A stretch of DNA of 41,267 nucleotides from Halorhodospira halophila (lineage in GTDB: Bacteria > Pseudomonadota > Gammaproteobacteria > Nitrococcales > Halorhodospiraceae), in NCBI RefSeq assembly GCF_016653405.1, contig NZ_NHSN01000005.1:1-41267 (forward strand), written 5' to 3'. Below the pieces are notes generated by a model. The model was not told the origin of the DNA. It searched no databases and worked only from the letters and a program-made list of their open reading frames with translations. Within the stretch, counting starts at the first letter, position 1. Every line of letters starts with the position of its first letter. Positions 16,881 through 25,325 of this stretch are shown piece by piece. The position numbers and the translations under genes are program-made.

Positions 16881-18452
16881 TCACCGGACCAGGTCGTAGT
16901 TGAAGTCGGTGACCCCCATGTGACGGGTCTCCTCGTCGAGCCGGGCGAGCACCTCGTTGACGATGGTGGTGAGGATGTACATCGCCCCCTCGTAGCCCCA
17001 GATGCTGTTGCGGTGCAGGTGATGCCGGTCGAAGATCGGGAAGCCGAGGCGGATCAGCGGCACCTCGAACTCCTTGCCCTTGTAGAGGGTGTCGCGCTGG
17101 ATGAACTTCCCGTAGGAGTTGCCGATCATGAAATCCGGCTTGTCGGTGAAGCACAGCGAGCGCATGTGCCAGAGATCCTTGCCGACGTAGACCTGGGCGC
17201 TCTCGCCGTACGGGGTCTGCTCGAGCATGGCGCGCATGGCCTTGCCCCAGCGCTTATTGGCGTTGTGGCAGAGCACGTGGCGCGGCTCGGCGCCGAGTTC
17301 GGTGAGGAACCGGGTCATGCCCATGACGAAGTCCGGATCCCCCCACAGGGCGAAGCGCTTGCCGTGCAGCCACTGGTGGGAGTCGGTCATCATATCCACC
17401 AGCCGCCCGCGCTCGAGCTCCAGGGACTCGGGGATCGGCTTGCCGGTGATCTGCGAGACCTTCATCAGGAAGTTGTCGGTTCCCTCGAGGCCGATGGGCA
17501 CCTGAACCTCGGGGCAATCGTGCTTCCAGGTCTGCTTGATGTACTTCTTGGTCTTGGTCAGCATCCACGGCTGGAGCAGCAGGGTGTCCAGCGCATTGGG
17601 GGCGTCACGGACCTCGTCAATCGGCGTCCCACCGGCGTACATCCGGTATTCACCGTCGGCCGGGGTGTCGAGCACCTCGGTGGGATCGCAGAGCAGCGAG
17701 GCCTCCACGCCCATCTCGCCCAGGGCGCGCTTGAGCCAGCGGTAGCTGCCCAGGTAGGTCTCGAAGCCAGGCACCAGGTTGACCTTGCCGTTGCTGCCCG
17801 GCTGCTTGTCCTCCATCTCGTTGATGGTGAAGTAGCGGGCAATGCCCTCGAACATGCCGTCCCAGCCGGTGACGTGGCTGCCGACGAAGCTCGGCGTGTG
17901 CGCAAAAGGCGTGGGCACTTCCTGCGGCAGATACCCCTCGTCCTTGGCGTTGCCGATGAAGGCGTTGAGGTCGTCGCCGATGACCTCGGCCATGCAGGTG
18001 GTGGAGACGGCGATCACCTCGGGCTGGTAGATCTGGTAGGCGTTCTGCAGCCCCTGGTTCATGTTCTTGTGCCCGCCAAAGACCGCGGCATCCTCGGTCA
18101 TGGAGTCGGAGACACAGGCCACCGGCTCCTTGAAGTGGCGGTTGAAGTAGGTCCGGAAGTAGGCCACACACCCCTGGGAACCGTGGACGTAGGGCAGCGT
18201 CTTCTCGAACCCCAGCGAGCAGAGCACCGCCCCGAGGGGCTGACAGACCTTACCCGGATCGACGGTCAGCGCCTCGCGCGAGAAGTTCAGCTGCTGGTAC
18301 TCCTCGGTGGTGGTCCACTCGAAGGTCTCGTCGATCTTCGCCGCGTCGACGCCCTCCTCCTGCTCCCGGCGCTTGCGGCTGAGGACCTGTTGGTAGTCGT
18401 CATCCCGGAACAGCGGGTAGCACGGCTTGATGGCTTCGGTGTCTTCGTTCAT
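16881..18452 (-). CDS. nifK: Nitrogenase MoFe protein beta subunit NifK
   Basis: The 523-residue beta subunit of the alpha2-beta2 dinitrogenase holds half of the P-cluster. Its ligands are at Cys70 (GKVCQPLGAVLCSLGF), Cys95 (HGSQGCVAYFRTYFNRHFKEP) and Cys153 (STTCMAEVIGDDL), the same numbering as the Azotobacter enzyme. The N-terminal extension (about 60 residues) is the long, Mo-type form. SDSMTEDAAVFGGHKNMNQGL and the C-terminal PIFDRHHLHRNSIWGYEGAM are present. It starts 90 bp after nifD ends and is followed closely by the ferredoxin gene. No key residue is missing. Confidence 0.98.
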   Translation of the reverse strand: MNEDTEAIKPCYPLFRDDDYQQVLSRKRREQEEGVDAAKIDETFEWTTTEEYQQLNFSREALTVDPGKVCQPLGAVLCSLGFEKTLPYVHGSQGCVAYFRTYFNRHFKEPVACVSDSMTEDAAVFGGHKNMNQGLQNAYQIYQPEVIAVSTTCMAEVIGDDLNAFIGNAKDEGYLPQEVPTPFAHTPSFVGSHVTGWDGMFEGIARYFTINEMEDKQPGSNGKVNLVPGFETYLGSYRWLKRALGEMGVEASLLCDPTEVLDTPADGEYRMYAGGTPIDEVRDAPNALDTLLLQPWMLTKTKKYIKQTWKHDCPEVQVPIGLEGTDNFLMKVSQITGKPIPESLELERGRLVDMMTDSHQWLHGKRFALWGDPDFVMGMTRFLTELGAEPRHVLCHNANKRWGKAMRAMLEQTPYGESAQVYVGKDLWHMRSLCFTDKPDFMIGNSYGKFIQRDTLYKGKEFEVPLIRLGFPIFDRHHLHRNSIWGYEGAMYILTTIVNEVLARLDEETRHMGVTDFNYDLVR

Positions 18453-18542
18453 TGCGCTTCCTCCAGCTGCGCCGCGCTGCGGGCACGGCGCCTTGCCCTG
18501 TTCGGGCGGGCCGGCTGAGCGGCCCGCCCCTGGCTGAGATGG

Positions 18543-20009
18543 TCAGGCCGCCTTGGAGGCCGGCTCGCCGGTGGCCTTCCACGGCGGGGTCATGCGGTCC
18601 CAGACCGGGTTGTTGAGGGTCATGTCCATATCCCGGGCAAAGATCGCGAAGCCGTCGTAGCCGTGATACGGCCCGGAGTAGTCCCAGGAGTGCATCTGCC
18701 TAAACGGCAGACCCATCTTCTGGAACACGTACTTCTCCTTGATCCCGGCGGCCACCAGGTCCGGCTGGACCCGCTCGATGAAGCGCTCCAGCTCGAAGGC
18801 GTTGGCGTCGTCGTAGACCAGCGTCCCCTCCTTGAGCTCGGGGTAGGTGCGGTCGTAGTCGTCGTCGTGGGCGAACTCGTAGCCGGTGCCGAGCACCTCC
18901 ATGCCCAGGTCCTCGTAGGCGCCGATGACGTGGCGCGAGCGCAGACCGCCGACGTAGAGCATCACCTTCTTGCCCTCCAGCCGCGGCCGGTACTTGGCGA
19001 TCACCGCGTCCATCATCGGCTGGTACTTGGCGATGACGGCCTCGGCGTTGGCCTGGATGGTCTCGTCGAACCGGGCAGCGATCTCGCGCAGGCTCTGGGC
19101 GATGCGCGTCGGACCGAAGAAGTTGAACTCCATCCACGGGATGCCGTGGGTCTTCTCCATGTGCTCGCAGATGTAGTTCATGGAGCGGTAGCAGTGCAGG
19201 AGGTTGAGCTGCACCTTGGGCGTGTTCTCCATCTCGGCCAGGGTGCCGTCGCCGGACCACTGGGCAACCACGTTCAGGCCCATCTCCTCGAGCAGGATGC
19301 GCGAGGCCCAGCAATCGCCGCCGATGTTGTAGTCACCGACGATGGCCACGTCGTAGGGCCCGGCCTGGTGGCCGTCGCCGTCGCGGTTCTCCAGGACGTG
19401 GTCGCGGATGGTGTCGTTGGCGATGTGGTGGCCGAGGGACTGCGAGACCCCGCGGAAGCCCTCACAGCGCACCGGGATAACCGGCTTACCGAGGCGCTCG
19501 GTGGCCTGACGGCCCACCGAGTCGATGTCGTCGCCGATCAACCCGACGGGGCACTCCGACTGCACGGTGATGCCCTTGTTGAGCGGGAAGAGCATCTCGA
19601 CTTCGTCGATGATCTTCTCGAGCTTCGGGTCACCGCCGAAGACGATGTCCCGCTCCTGGAAGTCGGAGGTGAAGTTGATGGTGCCGAAGGTATCCACGCC
19701 GGTGTGGCCGGTGTAGTAATTGCGACGGCCGGCCCGCGAGAGCTGGCCGCAGCCCACCGGGCCGTGGGAGATGTGCACCATGTCCTTGATCGGCCCCCAG
19801 ACCACGCCCTTGGAGCCGGCGTAGGCGCAGCCGCGCTGGGTCATGACCCCGGGCACCGACTTGCGGTTGGAGGTCACGCACTTGCTCGGCTGCTGGTCGG
19901 CCCCGACGGCGGCCAGGTGCTTGGCGCGCTCCTCGCGGGTAGCCTCGGGATAGACCTCGAGGACCTCCTCGATCAGCGCCTGGGCCTCGTCCTGCGTCAT
20001 GCTGCTCAT
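18543..20009 (-). CDS. nifD: Nitrogenase MoFe protein alpha subunit NifD
   Basis: The 488-residue alpha subunit carries FeMo-co. P-cluster ligands are Cys61 ([13 protein letters not shown]), Cys87 ([20 protein letters not shown]) and Cys153 ([13 protein letters not shown]). FeMo-co ligands are Cys273 ([14 protein letters not shown]) and His440 ([19 protein letters not shown]). [12 protein letters not shown] and the general length mark the Mo enzyme rather than V- or Fe-only forms. I chose MSSMTQDE at 20009, 13 bp after the nifH stop with a GGGGAGA site. The frame continuing to 20117 overlaps nifH and is spurious. Confidence 0.98.
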   Translation of the reverse strand: MSSMTQDEAQALIEEVLEVYPEATREERAKHLAAVGADQQPSKCVTSNRKSVPGVMTQRGCAYAGSKGVVWGPIKDMVHISHGPVGCGQLSRAGRRNYYTGHTGVDTFGTINFTSDFQERDIVFGGDPKLEKIIDEVEMLFPLNKGITVQSECPVGLIGDDIDSVGRQATERLGKPVIPVRCEGFRGVSQSLGHHIANDTIRDHVLENRDGDGHQAGPYDVAIVGDYNIGGDCWASRILLEEMGLNVVAQWSGDGTLAEMENTPKVQLNLLHCYRSMNYICEHMEKTHGIPWMEFNFFGPTRIAQSLREIAARFDETIQANAEAVIAKYQPMMDAVIAKYRPRLEGKKVMLYVGGLRSRHVIGAYEDLGMEVLGTGYEFAHDDDYDRTYPELKEGTLVYDDANAFELERFIERVQPDLVAAGIKEKYVFQKMGLPFRQMHSWDYSGPYHGYDGFAIFARDMDMTLNNPVWDRMTPPWKATGEPASKAA

Positions 20010-20022
20010 TGGCTCTCCCCCT

Positions 20023-20901
<879 letters not shown>

Positions 20902-20958
20902 TTAATCCCTCCTGACCGATGGTTACGTCGGCCGCCTCAGCGGCTCGCACCCGGGTTT

Positions 20959-20974
20959 TGCAACCGGCGTGCCA
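20959..20974 (-). promoter_or_regulatory. Sigma-54 (-24/-12) promoter of nifHDK
   Basis: On the minus strand the sequence is TGGCAC-GCCGG-TTGCA, a full match to the -24/-12 consensus. The start of transcription would be near 20948, giving a leader of about 50 bases before the nifH ATG at 20898. Confidence 0.92.
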
Positions 20975-21163
20975 GCAGGGGGCAACGACGGACCCGCTGC
21001 GCCGAAGGTGACCCGCCGCGTTTACGCAACCCGTTGATCCAAAAGACTTATAGGAAGACCAAGAACGATCAGCAAAGAAAGGGCGAACACCCCCGGGGGC
21101 CCGGCCCGACGATCCGGGACGGCCCGCAGGCCCGTGGCAAGTCCGACATGATCGGCGGGGGGT
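20975..21163. other. Spacer between the nifH promoter and its NifA site; no gene seen
   Basis: This stretch separates the -24 element from the NifA site by about 190 bp. I see no convincing reading frame. The part around 21037-21088 is noticeably richer in A and T than its surroundings, which would suit IHF-induced bending, but I found no clean IHF consensus. The rest is GC-rich with a run of C and G near 21091-21106. Confidence 0.4.
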
Positions 21164-21179
21164 TGTCGGGGAGCGGACA
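21164..21179 (-). promoter_or_regulatory. NifA upstream activator sequence for nifH
   Basis: TGT at 21164-21166, ten bases, ACA at 21177-21179. The site is an extended palindrome, TTGTC-N8-GACAA. It lies about 190 bp upstream of the nifH -24 element, at the far end of the usual range. It is also just downstream of the mini-ORF at 21218-21313. Confidence 0.8.
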
Positions 21180-21217
21180 AGGGGAAGAACCGCTCCCCGA
21201 CCGACAGGAGAGATGCT

Positions 21218-21313
21218 TCAGTGCTCGCTGAAGACGGCGGTGTGACCGCGGTCGCTGAAGGCGAGGACCTGGTAGGGCTCATCCGGCTGGCCGGGGATTC
21301 ACTTGCGTCGCAT
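21218..21313 (-). CDS. Candidate mini-ORF interrupted by an in-frame TGA, unknown function
   Basis: From ATG at 21311-21313 the frame reads MRRK, then TGA, then 26 more codons (IPGQPDEPYQVLAFSDRGHT, then AVFSEH) and a final TGA at 21218-21220. AGGAG sits 8 bases before the ATG and a sigma-54-like promoter 55 bp upstream, so initiation looks real. In the 26 codons after the TGA, 24 end in G or C, as in real genes here, and the peptide composition is ordinary. The two other minus-strand frames look like shadows. I do not recognise a family. It may be a decayed gene, a sequencing error, a UGA-recoded (selenocysteine) peptide, or a four-residue leader peptide. Confidence 0.35.
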
Positions 21314-21368
21314 CGCCCCTGCTCCTCATCGACAGGTTGTGTGGCACCGGTCGTCATTATTGATCGAA

Positions 21369-21384
21369 CGCAATCCGGATGCCA
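21369..21384 (-). promoter_or_regulatory. Sigma-54-like promoter upstream of the mini-ORF
   Basis: The minus strand reads TGGCAT-CCGGA-TTGCG, with the GG and GC doublets 12 bp apart as required. The only departure from the core consensus is T for C at the last base of the -24 box. It lies 25 bp past the stop of the SIR2-like gene and about 55 bp before the mini-ORF ATG. I found no TGT-N10-ACA site in the 150 bp upstream of it. Confidence 0.55.
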
Positions 21385-21409
21385 CCCCCTCCGACGGGAC
21401 GAGCGACGC

Positions 21410-22297
21410 TCAGGCGCGTTGGGGTGACGAGGCGACGCCGACGGCCCGCGCCGCCAGATCGCGGGCGCAGGCCTCGATCACGGTCACGCCGTGTCGGGCG
21501 AGATAGCGCCGCTCCTTGCCGGCCGTGGCGGGCAACAACGCCCAGCCCTTGGGCTCGCCGGCCTCCTGGGTGATCTCGGTGAAGAGCATGCGCTCGGTAT
21601 CCCGGGTGAAGCGAACCCCGAGACTCAGGTAGCGCACGCCCCGCCGCCGCTCCTTGAGGAACCGCGGCAGGGCAAAGCCGCCCATCAGTTCGGTGAGGTA
21701 GTCCACAAAATCGGCGTCCGAGGCAACGAAGCTCGGCTCGGGCCGGGGCGACCCCAGGGGCTTGAACAGGATCGGACCCGCCGGCGACGGCGGCGACTCG
21801 GCCGCCTCGTCGTGGAGCTCGTGGTAGCCGATGCTGTCGTGCCGGAAGACCCGATAGCGTCGCCCGCCAGTGACCCGTGCGACGCCCTGAACCAGCAGGT
21901 GCGGGGTGCCGGCCCAGGCGTCCTGGAGCTGGGTATCCCGGTTGAGATCCACCACCCAGGCCGGCCGCTGCTGCGCCAGCCAGTCGATCACCGGCGCCCG
22001 GGTCCAGGGGACCTCGCCGAAGCAGGTCCGCAGAAAACGCTCCAGATAGGGGCGTCCGTGATCCTGCTCGACCTTCATCGCCGCCCGCGAGAACTCGTGC
22101 ATCAGCACCGGCGACATCGGCTTGCCCTGATTCAGCGCGAGGATCAGCCGCTCGTTGTCTGCCGGCATGGCATCGCCGGTCTCCGGGTGACACGCCCCGT
22201 CCAGCGCGCCCGGCCCGAGCACCGGGACGACGCTGCCGTCGGCGAAGCCGTGGGTCCAGCGGCGGATACGCTCGTCATCCAGTCCCGGATGGCTCAT
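21410..22297 (-). CDS. nif-operon protein with weak SIR2-like features, unknown function
   Basis: The 295-residue protein begins MSHPGLDDERIRRWTHGFADG and then SVVPVLGPGALDGACH. This Gly-rich segment recalls the nucleotide-binding loop of SIR2-like proteins, and SIR2-family proteins are reported near nif genes in some gammaproteobacteria. Other visible parts are WLAQQRPAWVVDLNRDTQLQDAW, RYRVFRHDSIGYHEL, GPILFKPLGSPRPEPSFVASDADFVDYL and WALLPATAGKERRYLARHGV. This overall order (loop, Asp-rich middle, KPLGS..SDADF) is like SIR2_2 domain proteins. Its first codons overlap the nifZM end by 23 bp, and GGGAGGGGAG precedes the ATG, so it is co-translated with nif maturation genes. No function can be stated; NAD binding is a guess. 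Confidence 0.6.
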   Translation of the reverse strand: MSHPGLDDERIRRWTHGFADGSVVPVLGPGALDGACHPETGDAMPADNERLILALNQGKPMSPVLMHEFSRAAMKVEQDHGRPYLERFLRTCFGEVPWTRAPVIDWLAQQRPAWVVDLNRDTQLQDAWAGTPHLLVQGVARVTGGRRYRVFRHDSIGYHELHDEAAESPPSPAGPILFKPLGSPRPEPSFVASDADFVDYLTELMGGFALPRFLKERRRGVRYLSLGVRFTRDTERMLFTEITQEAGEPKGWALLPATAGKERRYLARHGVTVIEACARDLAARAVGVASSPQRA

Positions 22298-23240
22298 GGT
22301 TCTCCCCTCCCTGGCCGGCCCGCGCCCGATCCCGTTGGACCTGGCGGGCCCGCTTTTCCTGCAGGGCCCCGCGGATCCGCTCGCGCAGCTCGTCATCCAG
22401 CGGGGCAACGTCGGGCGGGTGCACGGTCTCGCAGAGGAGCACGTGCAGACCCATCGCCGTTTCCACCGGGCCGCGCACCTCGCCGGCGGCCATCTCGAAC
22501 AGGGCCGCGTCCAGCTCCTCATGCAGCTGCCCCCGCGCCACCCGGCCCACCAGCCCGCCGTGCAGGGCGCTGGGGCACTCGGAGTGGCGCTCGGCGGCGG
22601 CGGCAAAGCCCCGCGGGTCGTCCGCCAGCTTCCCGGCCAGCTTCTCCGCCCGCGCCCAGGCCCGCTGCCGGGTATTCTCCGGGAACTCGTCGTTGATGGT
22701 GATCAGAAGATGGCGCACGGTGCGCGTCTCGTCCCGCTGGAAGCGCTCCGGATGCTCGCGGTAGAAGCGCTCCACGTCCTCGTCGGTGACCTCCGGCACC
22801 TCGGCGGCCAGCGGCGCCAGGGCGTGCTCCGGAACCTGCAGCGTACGCCCCGGGAAGCGGACCTGGTAGGCCGGCCCGGTGCGTGCATCGCGCAGGACGC
22901 GGATGATCTCGCCCACCGCACCCGGCTCGGCCACCACCTCGCCATGGACGGCGAGCCGCCGCGTGGGCGTGACACGGTCGCGAAACTCGAAGCGGGTCTC
23001 CACCCAGTGGCTGGCTGCATCCATGAGCTCCTCCTCGCGACAGCCGACCATGCGGTCCTGATCCAGAAAGAAGACGCTGTAGACGATCTGATCCTGCAGG
23101 AAGGTCCCCACATCACGGACGTAACCCACGCTCCCCCGGGGGACGAGCAGCTCACCGCGGGCCACGCCGGGGTAGGTGCCGTCGTTGCGGATGTTGCGCG
23201 CCACCCGCACCGCCGCGCCGATCCGGAACCGCGGCAGCAT
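22275..23240 (-). CDS. NifZ-NifM fusion protein
   Basis: The 321-residue protein joins two nitrogenase maturation factors. Residues about 5-75 are a NifZ domain (RIGAAVRVARNIRNDGTYPG, then PRGSVGYVRDVGTFLQDQIVYSVFF). Residues about 87-145 are a second NifZ-like repeat (GEVVAEPGAVGEIIRVL, then YQVRFPGRTLQVPEHAL). Residues about 150-300 are a NifM-type parvulin prolyl isomerase (RTVRHLLITINDEFPENTRQ, HGGLVGRVARGQLHEELD and GLHVLLCETVHPP). NifZ acts in P-cluster formation and NifM in NifH folding, and they are usually separate neighbouring genes. The ATG (23238-23240) overlaps the nifW stop by one base. Confidence 0.87.
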   Translation of the reverse strand: MLPRFRIGAAVRVARNIRNDGTYPGVARGELLVPRGSVGYVRDVGTFLQDQIVYSVFFLDQDRMVGCREEELMDAASHWVETRFEFRDRVTPTRRLAVHGEVVAEPGAVGEIIRVLRDARTGPAYQVRFPGRTLQVPEHALAPLAAEVPEVTDEDVERFYREHPERFQRDETRTVRHLLITINDEFPENTRQRAWARAEKLAGKLADDPRGFAAAAERHSECPSALHGGLVGRVARGQLHEELDAALFEMAAGEVRGPVETAMGLHVLLCETVHPPDVAPLDDELRERIRGALQEKRARQVQRDRARAGQGGENHEPSGTG

Positions 23241-23575
23241 CAGCCGAATCCTCCACGGCCGATTCGAGCCACCGGGACCTCGCCGCTCGCCCCCCGGGCC
23301 ACCTGCCGGTGGATGCGCAGCGCGGCCTGGCTGCGGGCGTCGGAGCCGACGAAGTCGTCGTGGGCGCGTTGCAGCAGTGCCCGGGCCTGCCCCTCGGCCT
23401 CATCGGGTGTCGCCGGCGGCTCGGCGCTGGCGTAGTCGTGGAAGCGCTGCAGGATATGCAAGCGGTAGACCCGCAGCAGCTGTGGATCGTAGGCCACGCC
23501 GAGGCCCTCGAACCACGCCTCCGCGCCCTCCAGGCCCTCCTCGTTTTCCGGTTCCAGTGGCTCCAACCACTTCAT
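23240..23575 (-). CDS. nifW: Nitrogenase-stabilising/protective protein NifW
   Basis: The 111-residue protein fits NifW: LEGAEAWFEGLGVAYDPQLLRVYRLHILQRFHDY near the N-terminus and ALLQRAHDDFVGSDARSQAALRIHRQV towards the C-terminus. NifW binds the MoFe protein and helps its maturation or protects it from oxygen. I took MKWLEPLE at 23575 because it follows nifV by 11 bp with a GAGGAGG site; the frame continuing to 23806 lies inside nifV. The stop overlaps the start of nifZM. Confidence 0.92.
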   Translation of the reverse strand: MKWLEPLEPENEEGLEGAEAWFEGLGVAYDPQLLRVYRLHILQRFHDYASAEPPATPDEAEGQARALLQRAHDDFVGSDARSQAALRIHRQVARGASGEVPVARIGRGGFG

Positions 23576-23586
23576 GGCAACCTCCT

Positions 23587-24732
23587 CTACACCTCGACGG
23601 CATCCTCGGCGGCCGCGGCCGCCCCTTGCGCCACCAGCGCACGCAGCTCCGCGGCACTGGGGGCACGCTTGTGAGTGACACTCCAGCGGCGGATCAGCGG
23701 CAGCAGCGCCCGGGCCTGCTCGCGGTCCAGGCTCACCCCGGCCTCGCGGCACGCCGCCTGGACCCCGCGGGTGCCGGAGTGCTTGCCGAGGACGAGCTCG
23801 TGGCACCGCCCGACCTCGTCCGGATCCAGACCCTGGTAATTGCGGGCGTCCTTGAGCAGCCCGTCCACGTGGATCCCGGCCTCGTGGCTAAAGACACCGG
23901 CGCCGACCACGCTCTTGCCCCAGGGCACCGGCCGGCCCGAGGCGGCCTCCACCAGTGCCGCGACACCGGTCAGGCCGGCGGCGTCGACCCCGGTGGTCCG
24001 GTCACAGAGCCGATGAAGCGCCAGGGTCACCTCCTCGAGCGCGGCGTTGCCGGCACGCTCGCCCAGCCCGCAGACGGTGGTGTTGACGTGGGTGGCGCCG
24101 CCGCGGACGGCGGCCAGGGTGTTGGCCGTGGCCAGACCGAAGTCGTCGTGGGCGTGCATCTCCAGCTCCAGGCCGGTGACCGCGCGCAGGCGCTGGAAGA
24201 GCTGGTGGACCGCGAACGGCTCGGCGATGCCGACCGTATCCGCGATGCGCAGCCGGCGCGCCCCGGCCGCCTCCGCACAGTGCGCGACCTCGACGAGGAA
24301 ATCGGGATCGGCGCGGGTGGCGTCCTCGCCGCCGACACTCACCGCCAGCCCTTCGGCCCGCGCCCGCCGCACCCATGCATCGATCCGACCCAGCACCCAG
24401 CGGCGGTCGCGGCCGAGCTTGTGCGCAATCTGCTGATCCGAGACCGGGATAGAGCCGTCCACCCCCCAGACCCCCAGCCCGACACACGCCCGCAGGTCCG
24501 CCTCGCGCATGCGCGCCCAAACCAGCAACCGCGCCGACAGCCCGGCGGACACCAGGGCCCGGATGTCGGCCCGCTCCTCGGGCCCCATGGCCGGGATGCC
24601 CACCTCCAGCTCGGGCACGCCGATCCCGTCGAGCGCCGCGGCGATGGCACACTTCTCCGCGCGGGTGAAGGCCACGCCGGCGGACTGTTCGCCGTCGCGC
24701 AAGGTCGTATCGTCGATCACCACCGCGCCCAT
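23587..24732 (-). CDS. nifV: Homocitrate synthase NifV
   Basis: The 381-residue TIM-barrel enzyme condenses acetyl-CoA with 2-oxoglutarate to give R-homocitrate, the organic ligand of FeMo-co. Motifs are [22 protein letters not shown] at the N-terminus (metal-binding Asp), [19 protein letters not shown] (the HxH metal motif, about 193), [18 protein letters not shown] and [17 protein letters not shown] in the C-terminal region. It lies between nifQ and nifW, so it is NifV rather than a leucine or lysine pathway isopropylmalate/homocitrate synthase. The ATG (24730-24732) overlaps the nifQ stop by one base. Confidence 0.93.
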   Translation of the reverse strand: MGAVVIDDTTLRDGEQSAGVAFTRAEKCAIAAALDGIGVPELEVGIPAMGPEERADIRALVSAGLSARLLVWARMREADLRACVGLGVWGVDGSIPVSDQQIAHKLGRDRRWVLGRIDAWVRRARAEGLAVSVGGEDATRADPDFLVEVAHCAEAAGARRLRIADTVGIAEPFAVHQLFQRLRAVTGLELEMHAHDDFGLATANTLAAVRGGATHVNTTVCGLGERAGNAALEEVTLALHRLCDRTTGVDAAGLTGVAALVEAASGRPVPWGKSVVGAGVFSHEAGIHVDGLLKDARNYQGLDPDEVGRCHELVLGKHSGTRGVQAACREAGVSLDREQARALLPLIRRWSVTHKRAPSAAELRALVAQGAAAAAEDAVEV

Positions 24733-25325
24733 CACTCCTCCGGCCCGAAGCACTCGGCGAAATCGCTGCAGGCGTCGCAGGACGGCGCCCGGCACGTATA
24801 GATTCCGGTCTCTTCACACAACCGCTTGTACAGGAACTTCTTCCACTTCATGTCGCGGTCGTTCAACGCACAGAGCGCGGGGAAGGCGTCTTCCATCAAC
24901 GCCGTGAGCTCCCCACGGGAGCGCAACCCCAGGTCCTGCCAGAGATGATCCCGGCCCAGACAGCCGGCGGCGACGATGCGCGCCAGCCAGCGCTCCGAGC
25001 GATCGGCGCCGCGGCGGTAGCGAAGCAGCAGGTCGGCGACATCCGCCTGCTCGTCGGCCAGCGGTTGCGAGAGCGTCGTCGGCTCGGGGAACGGGGTCAC
25101 CGCGCCCACACTGGGAAAGTGGCGGCCCATCATGGCCACGTACTCGCCCGGCTCCAGACCCATCCACGCCGGCAGGACGCTCTCGCCGCTGAGCCAGGCG
25201 GCCACCAGCCGGCCCAGCGCGCGATCATTGGGCAGGCCGGTGGCCTCGGCCAACAGCCCGCCGCAGGTGTAGGGGGCAAAGACCCGCCCATCGGGCTCGG
25301 GCGGCAGCGAATGGGTGCGGTTCAT
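24732..25325 (-). CDS. nifQ: Molybdenum-donating protein NifQ
   Basis: The 197-residue protein ends in the NifQ cluster motif Cys178-x4-Cys183-x2-Cys186-x5-Cys192 ([16 protein letters not shown]). This binds a Mo-Fe-S cluster that donates molybdenum to NifE-NifN/NifH during FeMo-co synthesis. Upstream are [21 protein letters not shown] and [13 protein letters not shown], typical of the family. I chose [10 protein letters not shown] at 25325, whose ATG overlaps the nifB stop as ATGA. A frame beginning at 25487 lies within nifB. It is cotranscribed and translationally coupled with nifB and nifV. Confidence 0.93.
   Translation of the reverse strand: MNRTHSLPPEPDGRVFAPYTCGGLLAEATGLPNDRALGRLVAAWLSGESVLPAWMGLEPGEYVAMMGRHFPSVGAVTPFPEPTTLSQPLADEQADVADLLLRYRRGADRSERWLARIVAAGCLGRDHLWQDLGLRSRGELTALMEDAFPALCALNDRDMKWKKFLYKRLCEETGIYTCRAPSCDACSDFAECFGPEE

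Noticed and set aside
21037-21088. IHF site between the nifH promoter and its NifA site
   Set aside because: The stretch is A/T-rich, but I could not find an acceptable match to the IHF consensus.
21342-21356. TGGCAC on the plus strand in the SIR2-nifH gap as another sigma-54 promoter
   Set aside because: The -12 position reads GTCA instead of TTGC and no gene lies downstream on the plus strand.
21022-21357. 111-codon minus-strand frame covering the nifH upstream region
   Set aside because: Its product is Ser/Pro/Thr-rich shadow-like sequence, and it overlaps the NifA site and the better-supported mini-ORF in another frame.
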